Notes: a model not told the origin generated them from the sequence alone. A stretch of 64,000 bases of DNA from Calothrix brevissima NIES-22 (GCF_002367995.1 NZ_AP018211.1:124001-188000); one strand, 5' to 3'. Positions 46,733 to 54,293 are shown, counted from the first letter of the stretch. Numbers and translations are program-made.

Positions 46733-46809
46733 TGGTGACGGGGGCAGGAGTCGAACCTGCCGATGTTCAGGTTATGAGCCTGACGAGCCACCGTTGCTCC
46801 ATCTCCGCG
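46733..46809 (-). tRNA. tRNA-Met(CAU), initiator-like
   Basis: Loop CTCATAA on stem TCAGG/CCTGA. The 5' end CGCGGAG leaves position 1 unpaired (C1 against C72), as in bacterial initiator tRNAs, but only two of the three diagnostic G-C pairs of the anticodon stem are present. CCA encoded. Initiator identity uncertain. Confidence 0.85.
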
Positions 46810-46820
46810 ATGTTACCAAA

Positions 46821-46895
46821 TACCCCTGACTGGATTTGAAGGGTGCAACTTCCAAATTTTAAGTTTGGCACCTCTTCCACTTGGGTTACAGGGGT
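46821..46895 (-). tRNA. tRNA with Leu(UAA) anticodon but short variable loop
   Basis: Acceptor ACCCCTG/CAGGGGT and anticodon stem CCAAA/TTTGG with loop CTTAAAA (anticodon TAA). Leucine tRNAs normally carry a long variable arm; here it is about 5 nt. The T-stem strands CACCC and CCAGT do not pair. Identity and function are doubtful. Confidence 0.65.
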
Positions 46896-46901
46896 AAGTT
46901 T

Positions 46902-46976
46902 TGGTGGGCGCTACAGGAGTTGAACCTGTGTCAGCCTGATTAAGAGTCAGGAGCATAACCGTTCTGCCAAACGCCC
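46902..46976 (-). tRNA. tRNA-Lys(CUU)
   Basis: Acceptor GGGCGTT/AGCGCCC, anticodon stem CCTGA/TCAGG with loop CTCTTAA (anticodon CTT), T-loop TTCAACT, encoded CCA. Confidence 0.9.
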
Positions 46977-46982
46977 AAGATT

Positions 46983-47078
46983 TGGTGGGTCGTCAGAGAC
47001 TCGTAGCTTGCTTCCCGAAGGGTACTCTGATCACTCCGCTTAAAAGGCGGGAACTAAGCACCATTGAGCTAACGACCC
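46983..47078 (-). tRNA. tRNA-Lys(UUU) interrupted by a small repeat in the T-loop
   Basis: Perfect acceptor GGGTCGT/ACGACCC, anticodon loop CTTTTAA (anticodon TTT), T-stem CAGAG/CTCTG intact, encoded CCA. The T-loop is about 26 nt instead of 7 because a small repeat of about 19 bp with core CTTCCCGAAGGGTA lies at about 47004-47024. Without it the gene would have normal length. Confidence 0.8.
47004..47024. repeat. Small dispersed repeat inside tRNA-Lys
   Basis: Core GCTTCCCGAAGGGTA, also present near 45947 and 46085 outside any gene. TA at both edges may be a 2-bp target duplication. The size and site (RNA loop) match the very small mobile repeats known from Nostoc. Confidence 0.7.
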
Positions 47079-47083
47079 ATGAA

Positions 47084-47152
47084 TCCGAGTGGTAGGATTT
47101 GAACCTACGACCGCCTGTTCCCAAAACAGGAGTGCTGCCAAGCTACACCACA
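47084..47152 (-). tRNA. tRNA-Pro(UGG), imperfect acceptor
   Basis: Anticodon stem CCTGT/ACAGG with loop TTTGGGA (anticodon TGG), T arm GTAGG/CCTAC. The acceptor (TGTGGTG against CACTCGG) has at least two mismatches. CCA not encoded. Confidence 0.75.
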
Positions 47153-47163
47153 CCTGGATAATA

Positions 47164-47236
47164 CTGCCCTGCCAGGGTTTGAACCTGGAATCTCCTCGTT
47201 CAAAGCGAGGAATGTTGCCAGTTACACCACAGGGCA
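47164..47236 (-). tRNA. tRNA-Gln(UUG)
   Basis: Acceptor TGCCCTG/CAGGGCA, anticodon stem CCTCG/CGAGG with loop CTTTGAA (anticodon TTG), T-loop TTCAAAC. CCA not encoded. Confidence 0.9.
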
Positions 47237-47241
47237 ATAAT

Positions 47242-47318
47242 TGGCTGCCGAGGTTGGGGTCGAACCAACATCTCCGTGATTCAGAGTCACAGCGACTTTC
47301 CAAGTCGTCCACTCGGCA
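47242..47318 (-). tRNA. tRNA-Gln(CUG)
   Basis: Acceptor TGCCGAG/CTCGGCA, anticodon stem TGTGA/TCACG with loop CTCTGAA (anticodon CTG), T-loop TTCGACC, encoded CCA. Confidence 0.85.
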
Positions 47319-47323
47319 ATGAA

Positions 47324-47398
<75 letters not shown>

Positions 47399-47407
47399 AT
47401 GTGCCAG

Positions 47408-47481
47408 TCCCCCAGATCCGGATTGAACGGATGACCTCCTGTTCTTCAGACAGGCGCTACTACCAACTGAGCTACCAGGGG
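47408..47481 (-). tRNA. tRNA-Phe(GAA)
   Basis: Acceptor CCCCTGG/CTGGGGG, anticodon stem CCTGT/ACAGG with loop CTGAAGA (anticodon GAA), T-loop TTCAATC. CCA not encoded. Confidence 0.9.
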
Positions 47482-47487
47482 ATAAAG

Positions 47488-47561
47488 CGAGAACGGAAGG
47501 ACTTGAACCTTCACTCTTCAGTTTCGTAGACTGACGTGTTATCCTGTTACACCACGTTCTC
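47488..47561 (-). tRNA. tRNA-Arg(ACG)
   Basis: Perfect acceptor GAGAACG/CGTTCTC, anticodon stem TCAGT/ACTGA with loop CTACGAA (anticodon ACG, A34 normally edited to inosine), T-loop TTCAAGT. CCA not encoded. Confidence 0.9.
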
Positions 47562-47567
47562 ATAAGG

Positions 47568-47657
47568 CGGAGAGGACAGGATTTGAACCTGCGACGGGCA
47601 TTAACTACCCGCTTCCTCTTAGCAGGAGGATGCTTTTAACCACTCAGCCACCTCTCC
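47568..47657 (-). tRNA. tRNA-Ser(GCU)
   Basis: Perfect acceptor GGAGAGG/CCTCTCC, anticodon stem TCCTC/GAGGA with loop CTGCTAA (anticodon GCT), and the long variable arm expected of serine tRNAs. CCA not encoded in full. Confidence 0.92.
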
Positions 47658-47661
47658 GTAA

Positions 47662-47763
47662 TGGGTCGGGCTGGAATTGAACCAGCAATACTGAACGCGG
47701 CGGTTTTACAGACCGTTACCTACACCAATAGGTGTAGCGAACTGCAAATAGGTGAGCCGACCC
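47662..47763 (-). tRNA. tRNA-Tyr(GUA) with a 20-bp duplication in the D-loop
   Basis: Acceptor GGGTCGG/CCGACCC, anticodon loop CTGTAAA (anticodon GTA), class II variable arm. The gene is 102 nt. The octamer AATAGGTG occurs at 47727-47734 and 47747-47754, exactly 20 bp apart, so 20 nt were added in the D-loop. The extra bases create a perfect 7-bp hairpin CTACACC-AATA-GGTGTAG (47720-47737). Confidence 0.85.
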
Positions 47764-47770
47764 ATAAATT

Positions 47771-47847
47771 TGGTAGTGCAGACGGGACTTGAACCCGCTA
47801 ATTACACGCTTGAAAGACGTGCCGCTCGGCCACTTCGCTTCTGCACC
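47771..47847 (-). tRNA. tRNA-Glu(UUC)
   Basis: Acceptor GGTGCAG/CTGCACT (G1-U72), anticodon stem CACGT/GCGTG with loop CTTTCAA (anticodon TTC), T-loop TTCAAGT, encoded CCA. Confidence 0.9.
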
Positions 47848-47877
47848 ATGTATGCCATGTAAGTTGAAAAAGCTGTT

Positions 47878-47949
<72 letters not shown>

Positions 47950-47974
47950 AGCTTTTTCGGTTAGGACACGGCAA

Positions 47975-48046
47975 CGCACAGACTAGGACTTGAACCCAGA
48001 ACAACAGTTTTGGAGACTGTGGTGTTGCCAATTACACCATCTGTGC
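47975..48046 (-). tRNA. tRNA-Trp(CCA)
   Basis: Perfect acceptor GCACAGA/TCTGTGC, anticodon stem ACAGT/ACTGT with loop CTCCAAA (anticodon CCA), T-loop TTCAAGT. The D arm (GGTGTAATTGGCAACA) resembles that of the Gln(UUG) gene. CCA end not encoded. Confidence 0.85.
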
Positions 48047-48049
48047 ATT

Positions 48050-48124
48050 TGGTCGCAGCGACGGGATTTGAACCCGTATACTCTCGGTTATGAGCCGAGT
48101 ACCTTGCCGTTAGGTGACGCTGCA
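48050..48124 (-). tRNA. tRNA with CAU anticodon (elongator Met or Ile2)
   Basis: Acceptor TGCAGCG/CGCTGCG, anticodon stem CTCGG/CCGAG with loop CTCATAA (anticodon CAT), T-loop TTCAAAT, encoded CCA. Could be tRNA-Ile2 if C34 is lysidinylated; sequence alone does not decide. Confidence 0.85.
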
Positions 48125-48127
48125 ATG

Positions 48128-48203
48128 TGGAGTCCAGGGTGGGATTTCAACCCACGATTGTCGGTTTTGCAAGCCGTTGCCTTAAACACTTGGCGACCTG
48201 GAC
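48128..48203 (-). tRNA. tRNA-Cys(GCA)
   Basis: Perfect acceptor GTCCAGG/CCTGGAC with U73, the cysteine discriminator, and encoded CCA. Loop TTGCAAA gives anticodon GCA. The T-loop is TTGAAAT, with G in place of the invariant C56. Confidence 0.8.
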
Positions 48204-48214
48204 GTAATGTTACA

Positions 48215-48290
48215 CGGGGATGATGGGATTTGAACCCACGGTCTTTCGCTCGACAGGCGACTGCTTTAAACCGGACTAAGCTACACCCCC
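48215..48290 (-). tRNA. tRNA-Asp(GUC)
   Basis: Acceptor GGGGGTG/CATCCCC, anticodon stem with loop CTGTCGA (anticodon GTC), G73 discriminator, T-loop TTCAAAT. CCA not encoded. First tRNA of the array in transcription order. Confidence 0.9.
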
Positions 48291-48356
48291 ACGTTGGGTG
48301 GCAATTATTTAGTTTTCATGGTTCAGAGGTGTTAGCGCTGTGCCTTTTTGAGAGGT

Positions 48357-48417
48357 TGTAGTGCTTCACTACATTTATACTACATAATGTATTACAAAGT
48401 GTCAAGGGCGTACTACA
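48357..48417 (-). promoter_or_regulatory. Promoter of the tRNA array with TGTAGT operator-like boxes
   Basis: On the minus strand TTGACA (48400-48405) and TAGTAT (48377-48382) are separated by exactly 17 bp, a near-consensus sigma-70-type promoter about 85 bp before tRNA-Asp. A perfect 7-bp inverted repeat, TGTAGTG-CTT-CACTACA (48357-48373), covers the predicted start site. TGTAGT/ACTACA half-sites occur four times (48357, 48368, 48379, 48412), suggesting a repressor or activator. Confidence 0.7.
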
Positions 48418-48490
48418 AACTTTTTTGAGAAGTAAGAGGGCAAGGGTTGCTTAATGGCTGTATTGCCCTCTGTGATTAAGTTTGAGTAAA

Positions 48491-49027
48491 TTACTCAGCT
48501 TCAGTCAGGCGTTGTGCGCTCCAGAACTGTTCGGCAAATGCAACTGCTGGGTGAATTGGCGCTTTGGGCTTGGTTTTCAGTACCATTCCTGCTTCATGTG
48601 GCAAGCGATCGCTTTTGCTGGAATTGCACTTTTCACACGCTGTTACAACGTTGTCCCAGGTATGCTGTCCACCTTTAGAACGGGGTATTACATGGTCAAG
48701 TGTTAGATGCTTGGTGCTACCGCAGTATTGGCAGGTGTGGTTATCTCGTTTCAAAACCTCACGACGATTGACAGGTGGTACTTTCCAATGCCGTTCGGGA
48801 TTGCCAATGGTTAAGCGGATGTGTTCAGGCACTTGTAGTACGACATTAGGAGAACGCACTTCCCACTGCTTTGTAGTACCAAAATCCAACGATTCTGCTT
48901 GACCTGTGACTAACAGCGCGATCGCTCGTTTGATGTTGATGCGTGCTAGTGGTAAGTAGTTTTTAGAGAACACTACTACTGAATTTTGTAATATGTGTGG
49001 TTGCTGAAAAGGTAGTTGAGCTTCCAT
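48491..49027 (-). CDS. HNH endonuclease-family protein
   Basis: A 178-residue protein starting MEAQLPFQQPHILQNSVVVF. The N-terminal part has the cyanobacterial HNH-protein pattern (YLPLARINIKRAIALLVTGQAE). The HNH core lies at about 100-145: CQYC, HLTLDHVIPRSKGGQHTWDNVVTACEKCNSSK, with two CxxC zinc pairs and the DH...N...N/H residues of the nuclease. HNH proteins of this family include nickases, homing endonucleases and CRISPR- or phage-linked nucleases. An AGGAG lies 13 nt before the ATG. It is on the same strand as, and just upstream of, the 25-tRNA array. The array has its own promoter, so co-transcription is possible but not required. Its role next to tRNA genes is unknown. Confidence 0.85.
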   Translation of the reverse strand: MEAQLPFQQPHILQNSVVVFSKNYLPLARINIKRAIALLVTGQAESLDFGTTKQWEVRSPNVVLQVPEHIRLTIGNPERHWKVPPVNRREVLKRDNHTCQYCGSTKHLTLDHVIPRSKGGQHTWDNVVTACEKCNSSKSDRLPHEAGMVLKTKPKAPIHPAVAFAEQFWSAQRLTEAE

Positions 49028-49042
49028 AAGTTAATTCACTCC

Positions 49043-49083
49043 TCAAAAAATAACCCCCGCCTCTGGAGAAAAGAAGCGGGGGT
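49043..49083 (-). terminator. Rho-independent terminator between the 72-aa gene and HNH
   Basis: On the minus strand an 8-bp GC-rich stem (GCGGGGGT, 49076-49083, with ACCCCCGC, 49053-49060) is followed by TATTTTTTGA. It would end transcripts of the 72-aa gene before the HNH gene. Confidence 0.75.
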
Positions 49084-49105
49084 CAGGTGGTTGATACTCT
49101 TTGCC

Positions 49106-49324
49106 CTATATCGGTGCTAGACAACATTTGCACCTCCCGCTTTGAATAAGTTGATCCAGATTCAGCCATTCGCCTAATGCTCCCAAAATGCCAACACTTG
49201 TAGATTTATCACCGCCGCCAAAGTGATATGTTCCTTCAAACGCAAACAGTGCAATGACTCTACCTAAACCCTTGGGTTGGCAATGTATCACGCTACTAAT
49301 GGTTGAAGAGAATTTGCGGCTCAT
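49106..49324 (-). CDS. 72-residue protein of unknown function
   Basis: The frame starts MSRKFSSTISSVIHCQPKGL and ends GRCKCCLAPI. Features are an N-terminal basic stretch, a Gly-rich middle (HFGGGDKSTSVGILGALGEWL) and a C-terminal CxC-C pair that might bind metal. It has its own promoter-like sequence (49362-49390) and a terminator (49043-49083), which supports expression. I do not recognise the family; it could also be a relic. Confidence 0.5.
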   Translation of the reverse strand: MSRKFSSTISSVIHCQPKGLGRVIALFAFEGTYHFGGGDKSTSVGILGALGEWLNLDQLIQSGRCKCCLAPI

Positions 49325-49332
49325 TGAAAATT

Positions 49333-49390
49333 TGTAGTATTTGTAATCGAGAACTATTTTAATAATACACTTGTAGTATGTGTTTGTCTA
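49333..49390 (-). promoter_or_regulatory. Promoter of the 72-aa gene with TGTAGT boxes
   Basis: On the minus strand TAGACA (49385-49390) and TATTAT (49362-49367) are 17 bp apart. TGTAGT half-sites lie at 49333-49338 and 49372-49377, the same box found four times at the tRNA-array promoter, so one regulator may control both. Confidence 0.55.
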
Positions 49391-49464
49391 CTGCACAGTT
49401 CTCAAGGATGAGGGGGGCGATGCTATGAGCTTTGTGCTGACTTCTGAATTTCTCTCGGCTCATC

Positions 49465-49779
49465 TTAATAAATTGAGTTGAGTTTTATCCAGAGCGCGAT
49501 CGCTTCCGACCAATATGAGATAGGGAATGCAAGGGCAGCCACACGCTCTCGTAGCTTGGCACGACCAACAGCAGTTAACTGACGTTGTTGTAATTCTCTA
49601 AATAAAGGCTCATCGGGATGAATCGAAACACTGCGTCCAGTTTTGGAAGTAGTGCAGCGTTCCCTGGCTGGACAAGTTGCACAAATATGTTTGGGGAACT
49701 GAACTTTGCCACCGACACTAAAAGGTAAACTCACCCCATTAGGGCAGCAAATAGTGTAATTGTCCCAATCCAAGGACAA
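49465..49779 (-). pseudogene. C-terminal fragment of an IS1182-like transposase
   Basis: 104 codons reading TICCPNGVSLPFSVGGKVQF, CATCPARERCTTSKTGRSVS and ELQQRQLTAVGRAKLRERV, the zinc-binding and C-terminal part of a DDE_Tnp_1_6 transposase. After RERV the normal continuation (EHALAHIGRWQG) is lost and the tail differs. It is the same kind of transposase as the N-terminal remnant at 13677-14187. Confidence 0.75.
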
Positions 49780-49882
49780 AATGGAGTTTAGGCGAGATTA
49801 AGAAAGAATTTGCACCTGTTGGACAAAAAACAAGGGTGATATTATTTACGATAACAACGCTTAAGCCTGCCCAAACAAACCC

Positions 49883-51643
49883 ATGCCGGACTCCCAGGAA
49901 CCAAAGCAAGTCACCAATAACAACTTACCCAATTCTCAGTTTGGCAGAGGGCTGATTAATGCTGAATCTGTGAAGGCAGAGCGTATAGGCGGTGACATCT
50001 ACAATATCCACCTTGGGCAGCAGACGGTAGCACCAGCTAATCACAATACCCAGCAGCAGAAAATTTTGATTCTGGCAGCAATTCCTCATGGTTTGCGGTT
50101 GGATCGAGAGATTAGGGAAATTGAGGAAGCCATACGACGCGCCACAAGACGGGATTTGTTTGAGATTCGGATTAGAACTGCTGTACGTCCTCAAGATATT
50201 CGTAGGGCGCTCGCAGAAGAACGCCCTTGTATTGTTCATTTATGTGGACATGGGTTAGAAGATGGCAGTTTGTTGCTAGAAGATGATGGCGGGAACAACA
50301 AACCTGTTTCGGCAGATGGTTTAGCATCGCTGTTTAAGTTACACGCCGATTATGTCAACTGTGTCTTACTCAACGCCTGCTACTCAGCTAAACCTGCTCA
50401 TGCAATTAGCCAACATATTAATTATGCAATTGGTATGAATCAGCCCATTGGTGACAAAGCTGCAATTGCGTTTGCTCAAGGGTTCTATGATGGTTTGGGT
50501 TACGAAAATTCAGAAACTCAAAATGTATTCCAACGAGCTTTTGAAGAAGGTTTAGTTGCCATTCAAATGGAAGACATTTCACAGGGACAAATACCAGTTT
50601 TAAAAAGTAAAGTTTCTTATATTGAAAATTCTGTATCAGCAACAGACACAGACATATATTTTGAACGACCTCCAAGGGAGCAGAAATGTTATGATGCAAT
50701 TGTGCAGCCAGGGGCTTTAATTAGAATTAAAGCTCCTCAGAAAATGGGGAAAACTCTGCTATTAGAGAAAATCCTGGAATATGCAAGACAAAAAGGTTAC
50801 GAAATAGTTAAATTAGATTTAAAACTTGCTGATAGTTCTACTTTAACTGACTTGAAAACATTCTTAAATTGGTTATGTATTAATGTTTGTGATAGTCTTA
50901 ATCTAGAAGATAAAATAGAAGAATATTGGCAAGATAATTTAGGAATTAATACAAGCTGTACTCGCTACTTTCAGAGATATTTATTATCTAATATTAATAC
51001 AAATTTAGTTTTTGCTATAGATAATTTTGAGCGATTGTTTAAATATGAAAATATCTTCTCGGAATTTTGCTTATTGCTGCGGAGTTGGTATGAAACTGCC
51101 AAACAAGGCGACAGAATGGGGAAAATTTGGAAGAAACTGAGGTTAGTAGTAGTTAATTCTACAGAGACTTATCCTACCTTAGATACTAATCGTTCACCAT
51201 TTAATGTCGGGTTAGCAATTGAGTTACCTGAGTTTAATCAACAGCAGATAGAGGAAATTGTAAATCTGTATGAAGTGAATAGTCTTTTATCAAAAAATGG
51301 ATTAAGCCAATTAATGCACTTACTAGGGGGACATCCTTATCTAGTACAGCTGGCGCTTGCTAACCTCAAGGAACAAGAAATTACCTTGGAGGAGCTATTA
51401 ACACTAGCACCAACAGAACAAGGAATTTTCAGCTATCATCTACGACAACAACTAGAAGCTTTAGAAGATAATTCTGAACTAATTGAGAGTTATAAAAGAG
51501 TAATAACAGCAGATCAGGCAGTACAACTTAGTCCAGAGATTACTTTTAAATTACATAGCTTGGGGCTGGTTAAAATAGTACGCAATGACTGTATTACTAG
51601 TTGTGATTTGTACCGTCAGTATTTCTTGGTAAGATTGGGGTAA
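49883..51643 (+). CDS. CHAT protease-like domain fused to an AAA/STAND-type ATPase
   Basis: A 586-residue protein. The N-terminal 55 residues hold FGRGLINAESVKAERIGGDIYNIHLGQQ-type adaptor sequence (positions about 21-48), a short segment found before effector domains in cyanobacterial signalling proteins. A CHAT domain follows with His123 (CGHG) and Cys166 (NACYS), the caspase-like dyad. From about 265 comes an AAA_35-like ATPase: Walker A APQKMGKTLLL (about 284-294), a Walker B-like NLVFAIDNFERLF, and GGHPYLVQLALANLKE. The start ATG lacks a clear Shine-Dalgarno sequence. Genes with a CHAT protease and an NTPase sensor are known in bacterial conflict and programmed-cell-death systems. The next gene, with a related ATPase, begins 3 nt after this stop, so they are one operon. 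Confidence 0.85.
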   Translation: MPDSQEPKQVTNNNLPNSQFGRGLINAESVKAERIGGDIYNIHLGQQTVAPANHNTQQQKILILAAIPHGLRLDREIREIEEAIRRATRRDLFEIRIRTAVRPQDIRRALAEERPCIVHLCGHGLEDGSLLLEDDGGNNKPVSADGLASLFKLHADYVNCVLLNACYSAKPAHAISQHINYAIGMNQPIGDKAAIAFAQGFYDGLGYENSETQNVFQRAFEEGLVAIQMEDISQGQIPVLKSKVSYIENSVSATDTDIYFERPPREQKCYDAIVQPGALIRIKAPQKMGKTLLLEKILEYARQKGYEIVKLDLKLADSSTLTDLKTFLNWLCINVCDSLNLEDKIEEYWQDNLGINTSCTRYFQRYLLSNINTNLVFAIDNFERLFKYENIFSEFCLLLRSWYETAKQGDRMGKIWKKLRLVVVNSTETYPTLDTNRSPFNVGLAIELPEFNQQQIEEIVNLYEVNSLLSKNGLSQLMHLLGGHPYLVQLALANLKEQEITLEELLTLAPTEQGIFSYHLRQQLEALEDNSELIESYKRVITADQAVQLSPEITFKLHSLGLVKIVRNDCITSCDLYRQYFLVRLG

Positions 51644-51646
51644 TAT

Positions 51647-54136
51647 ATGCACGACCAGTACATTTTCTCTGGAAGCTTACCTGAAAATGCCAGCACTTAT
51701 GTCAAGCGCCAAGCAGATGATGAATTGTATGAAGCATTATTACAAGGGAAGTTTTGTTATGTATTGAATTCTAGGCAGAGTGGCAAGTCTAGCTTGCGTG
51801 TCAGGACAATGAGCCGCTTGAGTGAAGCTGATGTAGAGTGTGCAACTATTGATTTATCGTCTATTAGTATTCAAACAGCAACTCACGAGAATTGGTATGC
51901 AGATTTAATTGTTAAGTTGATAGACAGCTTTGTCTTAGATATAGACTTTAAAAGTTGGTGGGAACAGAATCAACTAAATTCCCCATTACTAAGATTTGGC
52001 AATTTTCTCACAAAAATACTTCTAAGTGAAATTAGCGAAAATATCGTAATTTTTATTGATGAAATTGATAGTGTATTGAGTCTAAAGTTTCCTAAAGATG
52101 ACTTTTTTGCTTTTATCCGTTCTTGTTACAATTTACGAGTTAATAACCCTCAATACAATCGTCTCACGTTCTGCTTGTTGGGGGTAGCGTCTCCGACAAG
52201 TTTAATACAAGACAAGAACCGTACCCCATTTAACATTGGTCAGGCGATCTCTCTCAAGGGTTTCCAATTACATGAGGTTGAACCATTAGAGAAGGGTTTG
52301 TATGGTAAGTTCAATAATCCCCAAGCAATAATGCAGAAAATTTTGCAGTGGACTGGAGGTCAACCATTTCTGACTCAAAAGCTGTGTCAGTTTATGGTTG
52401 AAGAATCAGAGCAAGACAATCCTCGTTCTGTAGAGCAAGTAGTCAGATCACGGATGATCGAGAATTGGGAATCACAGGATGAACCTGAGCATTTGCGAAC
52501 AATTCAAGCCAGAATTTTGCAGGATGAACAACGAGCAGGGTATTTACTAGAACTGTATCAGCAAATTCGATTGCACTCGGAACAATCTGAAATTACAGCA
52601 GATGATACAAGTGAGCAAAGTGAGTTACAACTTTCAGGATTAGTTGTTAGGCAGCAGAACAAGTTAAAAGTTTATAATTCCATTTATCAAGAAGTTTTTG
52701 ATTCTAATTGGATTGAAAATCAATTAAAAAATCTACGCCCGTATTCAGAAAATTTCCGCTTTTGGGTGGCTTCTGGAGGTGCTGATGAATCACGATTGCT
52801 GCGAGGAAGGACTTTACAATCAGCTTTAGAGTGGGCAAAGGATAAAAGTTTAAATTATCAAGATAGGCAGTTTTTAGCAGCTAGCCAAGCAAAGGAAAAA
52901 GAAGATGAAATCGCTGCTACTGAAAAAGAAGCGGCTTTAGAGAGAGAAAGGAAGGATAGAGAAGCGGCAGAAAAAAGAACTTTGGTGCTGGCTTCAGCTA
53001 ATCAAAAATTAGCTGAAGCTAATCGGAAAGCTCAAAAACGTATTCGTATTGGTTCTGTTATTTTAGGTCTGACCTTGGTAGGAGCAGTATTTTCTATAAT
53101 TTGGGCAGGCAAGGATATTCAAGAAATAAGGAATACTACCGAGCAGATATCAACTTTATCTAAACTAGGTGAAGAACTTCATCGCAAGGGTAAAGTCCTT
53201 GAAGCAAGTAGAGCTAGAGAACAAATAGGTTTAGCTTATGAAATTAGAGACTATGAATTCAAGAAAGCAGTACTATTAACTTTTATTTCACAAGCCTATG
53301 AGCGACTTGAGAACTGGGATGAAGCAGAAAGTGCAATTAAAGAAAGTCTAGATATTTTAAAAAATCATGCAAACAATAGTAATTTTGATGAAAGATTACA
53401 AATTCAAGTCTTAGCTCAGACAGTTAAAGGCAATTTGCTGGTACAAAAAAAAGAAACAAATCAGGCTATAGAATATTATAAAAGAGCATTTAATCTTCTT
53501 AAAAATTCCTCCCGAAAAACTAGTTCATTTACAAAAACTAATGGATTGCTTGCAGATCAAGATGTTGAATCTTCTGTTCTAAGTTTAATTAGGCTACTCT
53601 CCAAAAATAATACAGAATTAGAATTGAGAAAACAGGCTGAACAATTCCTTCCCCCAAATTTCCCTGAATATGCTTCATTTTCTAGGCTACCTTGCGATAA
53701 TGAGCAACAACTATTCTCTCCTCCTACACCTACAGGAAAGCCAGATTGGCAAACTTCCATATATATATATTACGGGCAGATAAATCCAATAACAAAAGAA
53801 GCCAATGGTAGAGGATTGATAATTTTTAAGAACGTTGGTTTTCAATACTACGGAGATTTTAAGAATAATAAACGTCATGGATGTGGAAGATTGACATATC
53901 CAAAAGAAAGTAATATTCAATATTATTTAGGTCAGTTTAAAGATGATTATTATCAAGGATTAGGACGTTTGAAATGGAAAAATCAAAATGAATATAGAGG
54001 AAACTTTGTTCAAAATAGATGTAAAGGACAAGGAGTATATGTATTTGCAGATAAAACTAAACCTAAACAGTCTGGAATATGGGATGAAAATAAGCTAAAA
54101 GTAGAAGGAAATGAAAATTTGTCATGTAATAAGTAA
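51647..54136 (+). CDS. AAA_35-type ATPase with TM segment, TPR and MORN repeats
   Basis: An 829-residue protein. The N-terminal ATPase (AAA_35-like) has Walker A NSRQSGKSSLRV (about 41-52), Walker B IVIFIDEIDSVL (about 133-144) and GGQPFLTQKLCQFM (about 233-246), a winged-helix-like region after that, and RLLRGRTLQSALEWA near 382. A charged coiled coil (about 405-460, EKEAALERERKDREAAEKR) leads into one membrane helix (IGSVILGLTLVGAVFSIIWA, about 467-486). TPR-like helices follow (about 490-620). The C-terminus (about 715-810) has MORN repeats (YYGDFKNNKRHGCGRLTYP, YRGNFVQNRCKGQGVYVF), which bind lipids or membranes. It is operonic with the CHAT-ATPase upstream. I infer a membrane-anchored partner of that protease; function unproven. 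Confidence 0.8.
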   Translation: MHDQYIFSGSLPENASTYVKRQADDELYEALLQGKFCYVLNSRQSGKSSLRVRTMSRLSEADVECATIDLSSISIQTATHENWYADLIVKLIDSFVLDIDFKSWWEQNQLNSPLLRFGNFLTKILLSEISENIVIFIDEIDSVLSLKFPKDDFFAFIRSCYNLRVNNPQYNRLTFCLLGVASPTSLIQDKNRTPFNIGQAISLKGFQLHEVEPLEKGLYGKFNNPQAIMQKILQWTGGQPFLTQKLCQFMVEESEQDNPRSVEQVVRSRMIENWESQDEPEHLRTIQARILQDEQRAGYLLELYQQIRLHSEQSEITADDTSEQSELQLSGLVVRQQNKLKVYNSIYQEVFDSNWIENQLKNLRPYSENFRFWVASGGADESRLLRGRTLQSALEWAKDKSLNYQDRQFLAASQAKEKEDEIAATEKEAALERERKDREAAEKRTLVLASANQKLAEANRKAQKRIRIGSVILGLTLVGAVFSIIWAGKDIQEIRNTTEQISTLSKLGEELHRKGKVLEASRAREQIGLAYEIRDYEFKKAVLLTFISQAYERLENWDEAESAIKESLDILKNHANNSNFDERLQIQVLAQTVKGNLLVQKKETNQAIEYYKRAFNLLKNSSRKTSSFTKTNGLLADQDVESSVLSLIRLLSKNNTELELRKQAEQFLPPNFPEYASFSRLPCDNEQQLFSPPTPTGKPDWQTSIYIYYGQINPITKEANGRGLIIFKNVGFQYYGDFKNNKRHGCGRLTYPKESNIQYYLGQFKDDYYQGLGRLKWKNQNEYRGNFVQNRCKGQGVYVFADKTKPKQSGIWDENKLKVEGNENLSCNK

Positions 54137-54293
54137 GTCAGCGAAAAAATTTGTAGGTATGTAACGAAAAGTTAATCAGAAGAATTTGAGTAAAATTTAA
54201 CATTTGTGTCATTTTCAAGCGAAGACTTTTGATAGATGGAGGCGATCGCCCCCATTCAACCAGAGCGATCACCTTTATCCTCTAAGAAAATTG

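Noticed and set aside
46821-46895. Possible ochre suppressor tRNA
   Set aside because: The anticodon is 5'-TAA-3', which reads UUA (leucine). It does not read UAA stop codons.
49465-49779. Zinc-finger regulator
   Set aside because: The CPNG/CATCPARERC pattern and following sequence match the C-terminal part of a DDE transposase. It is a fragment.
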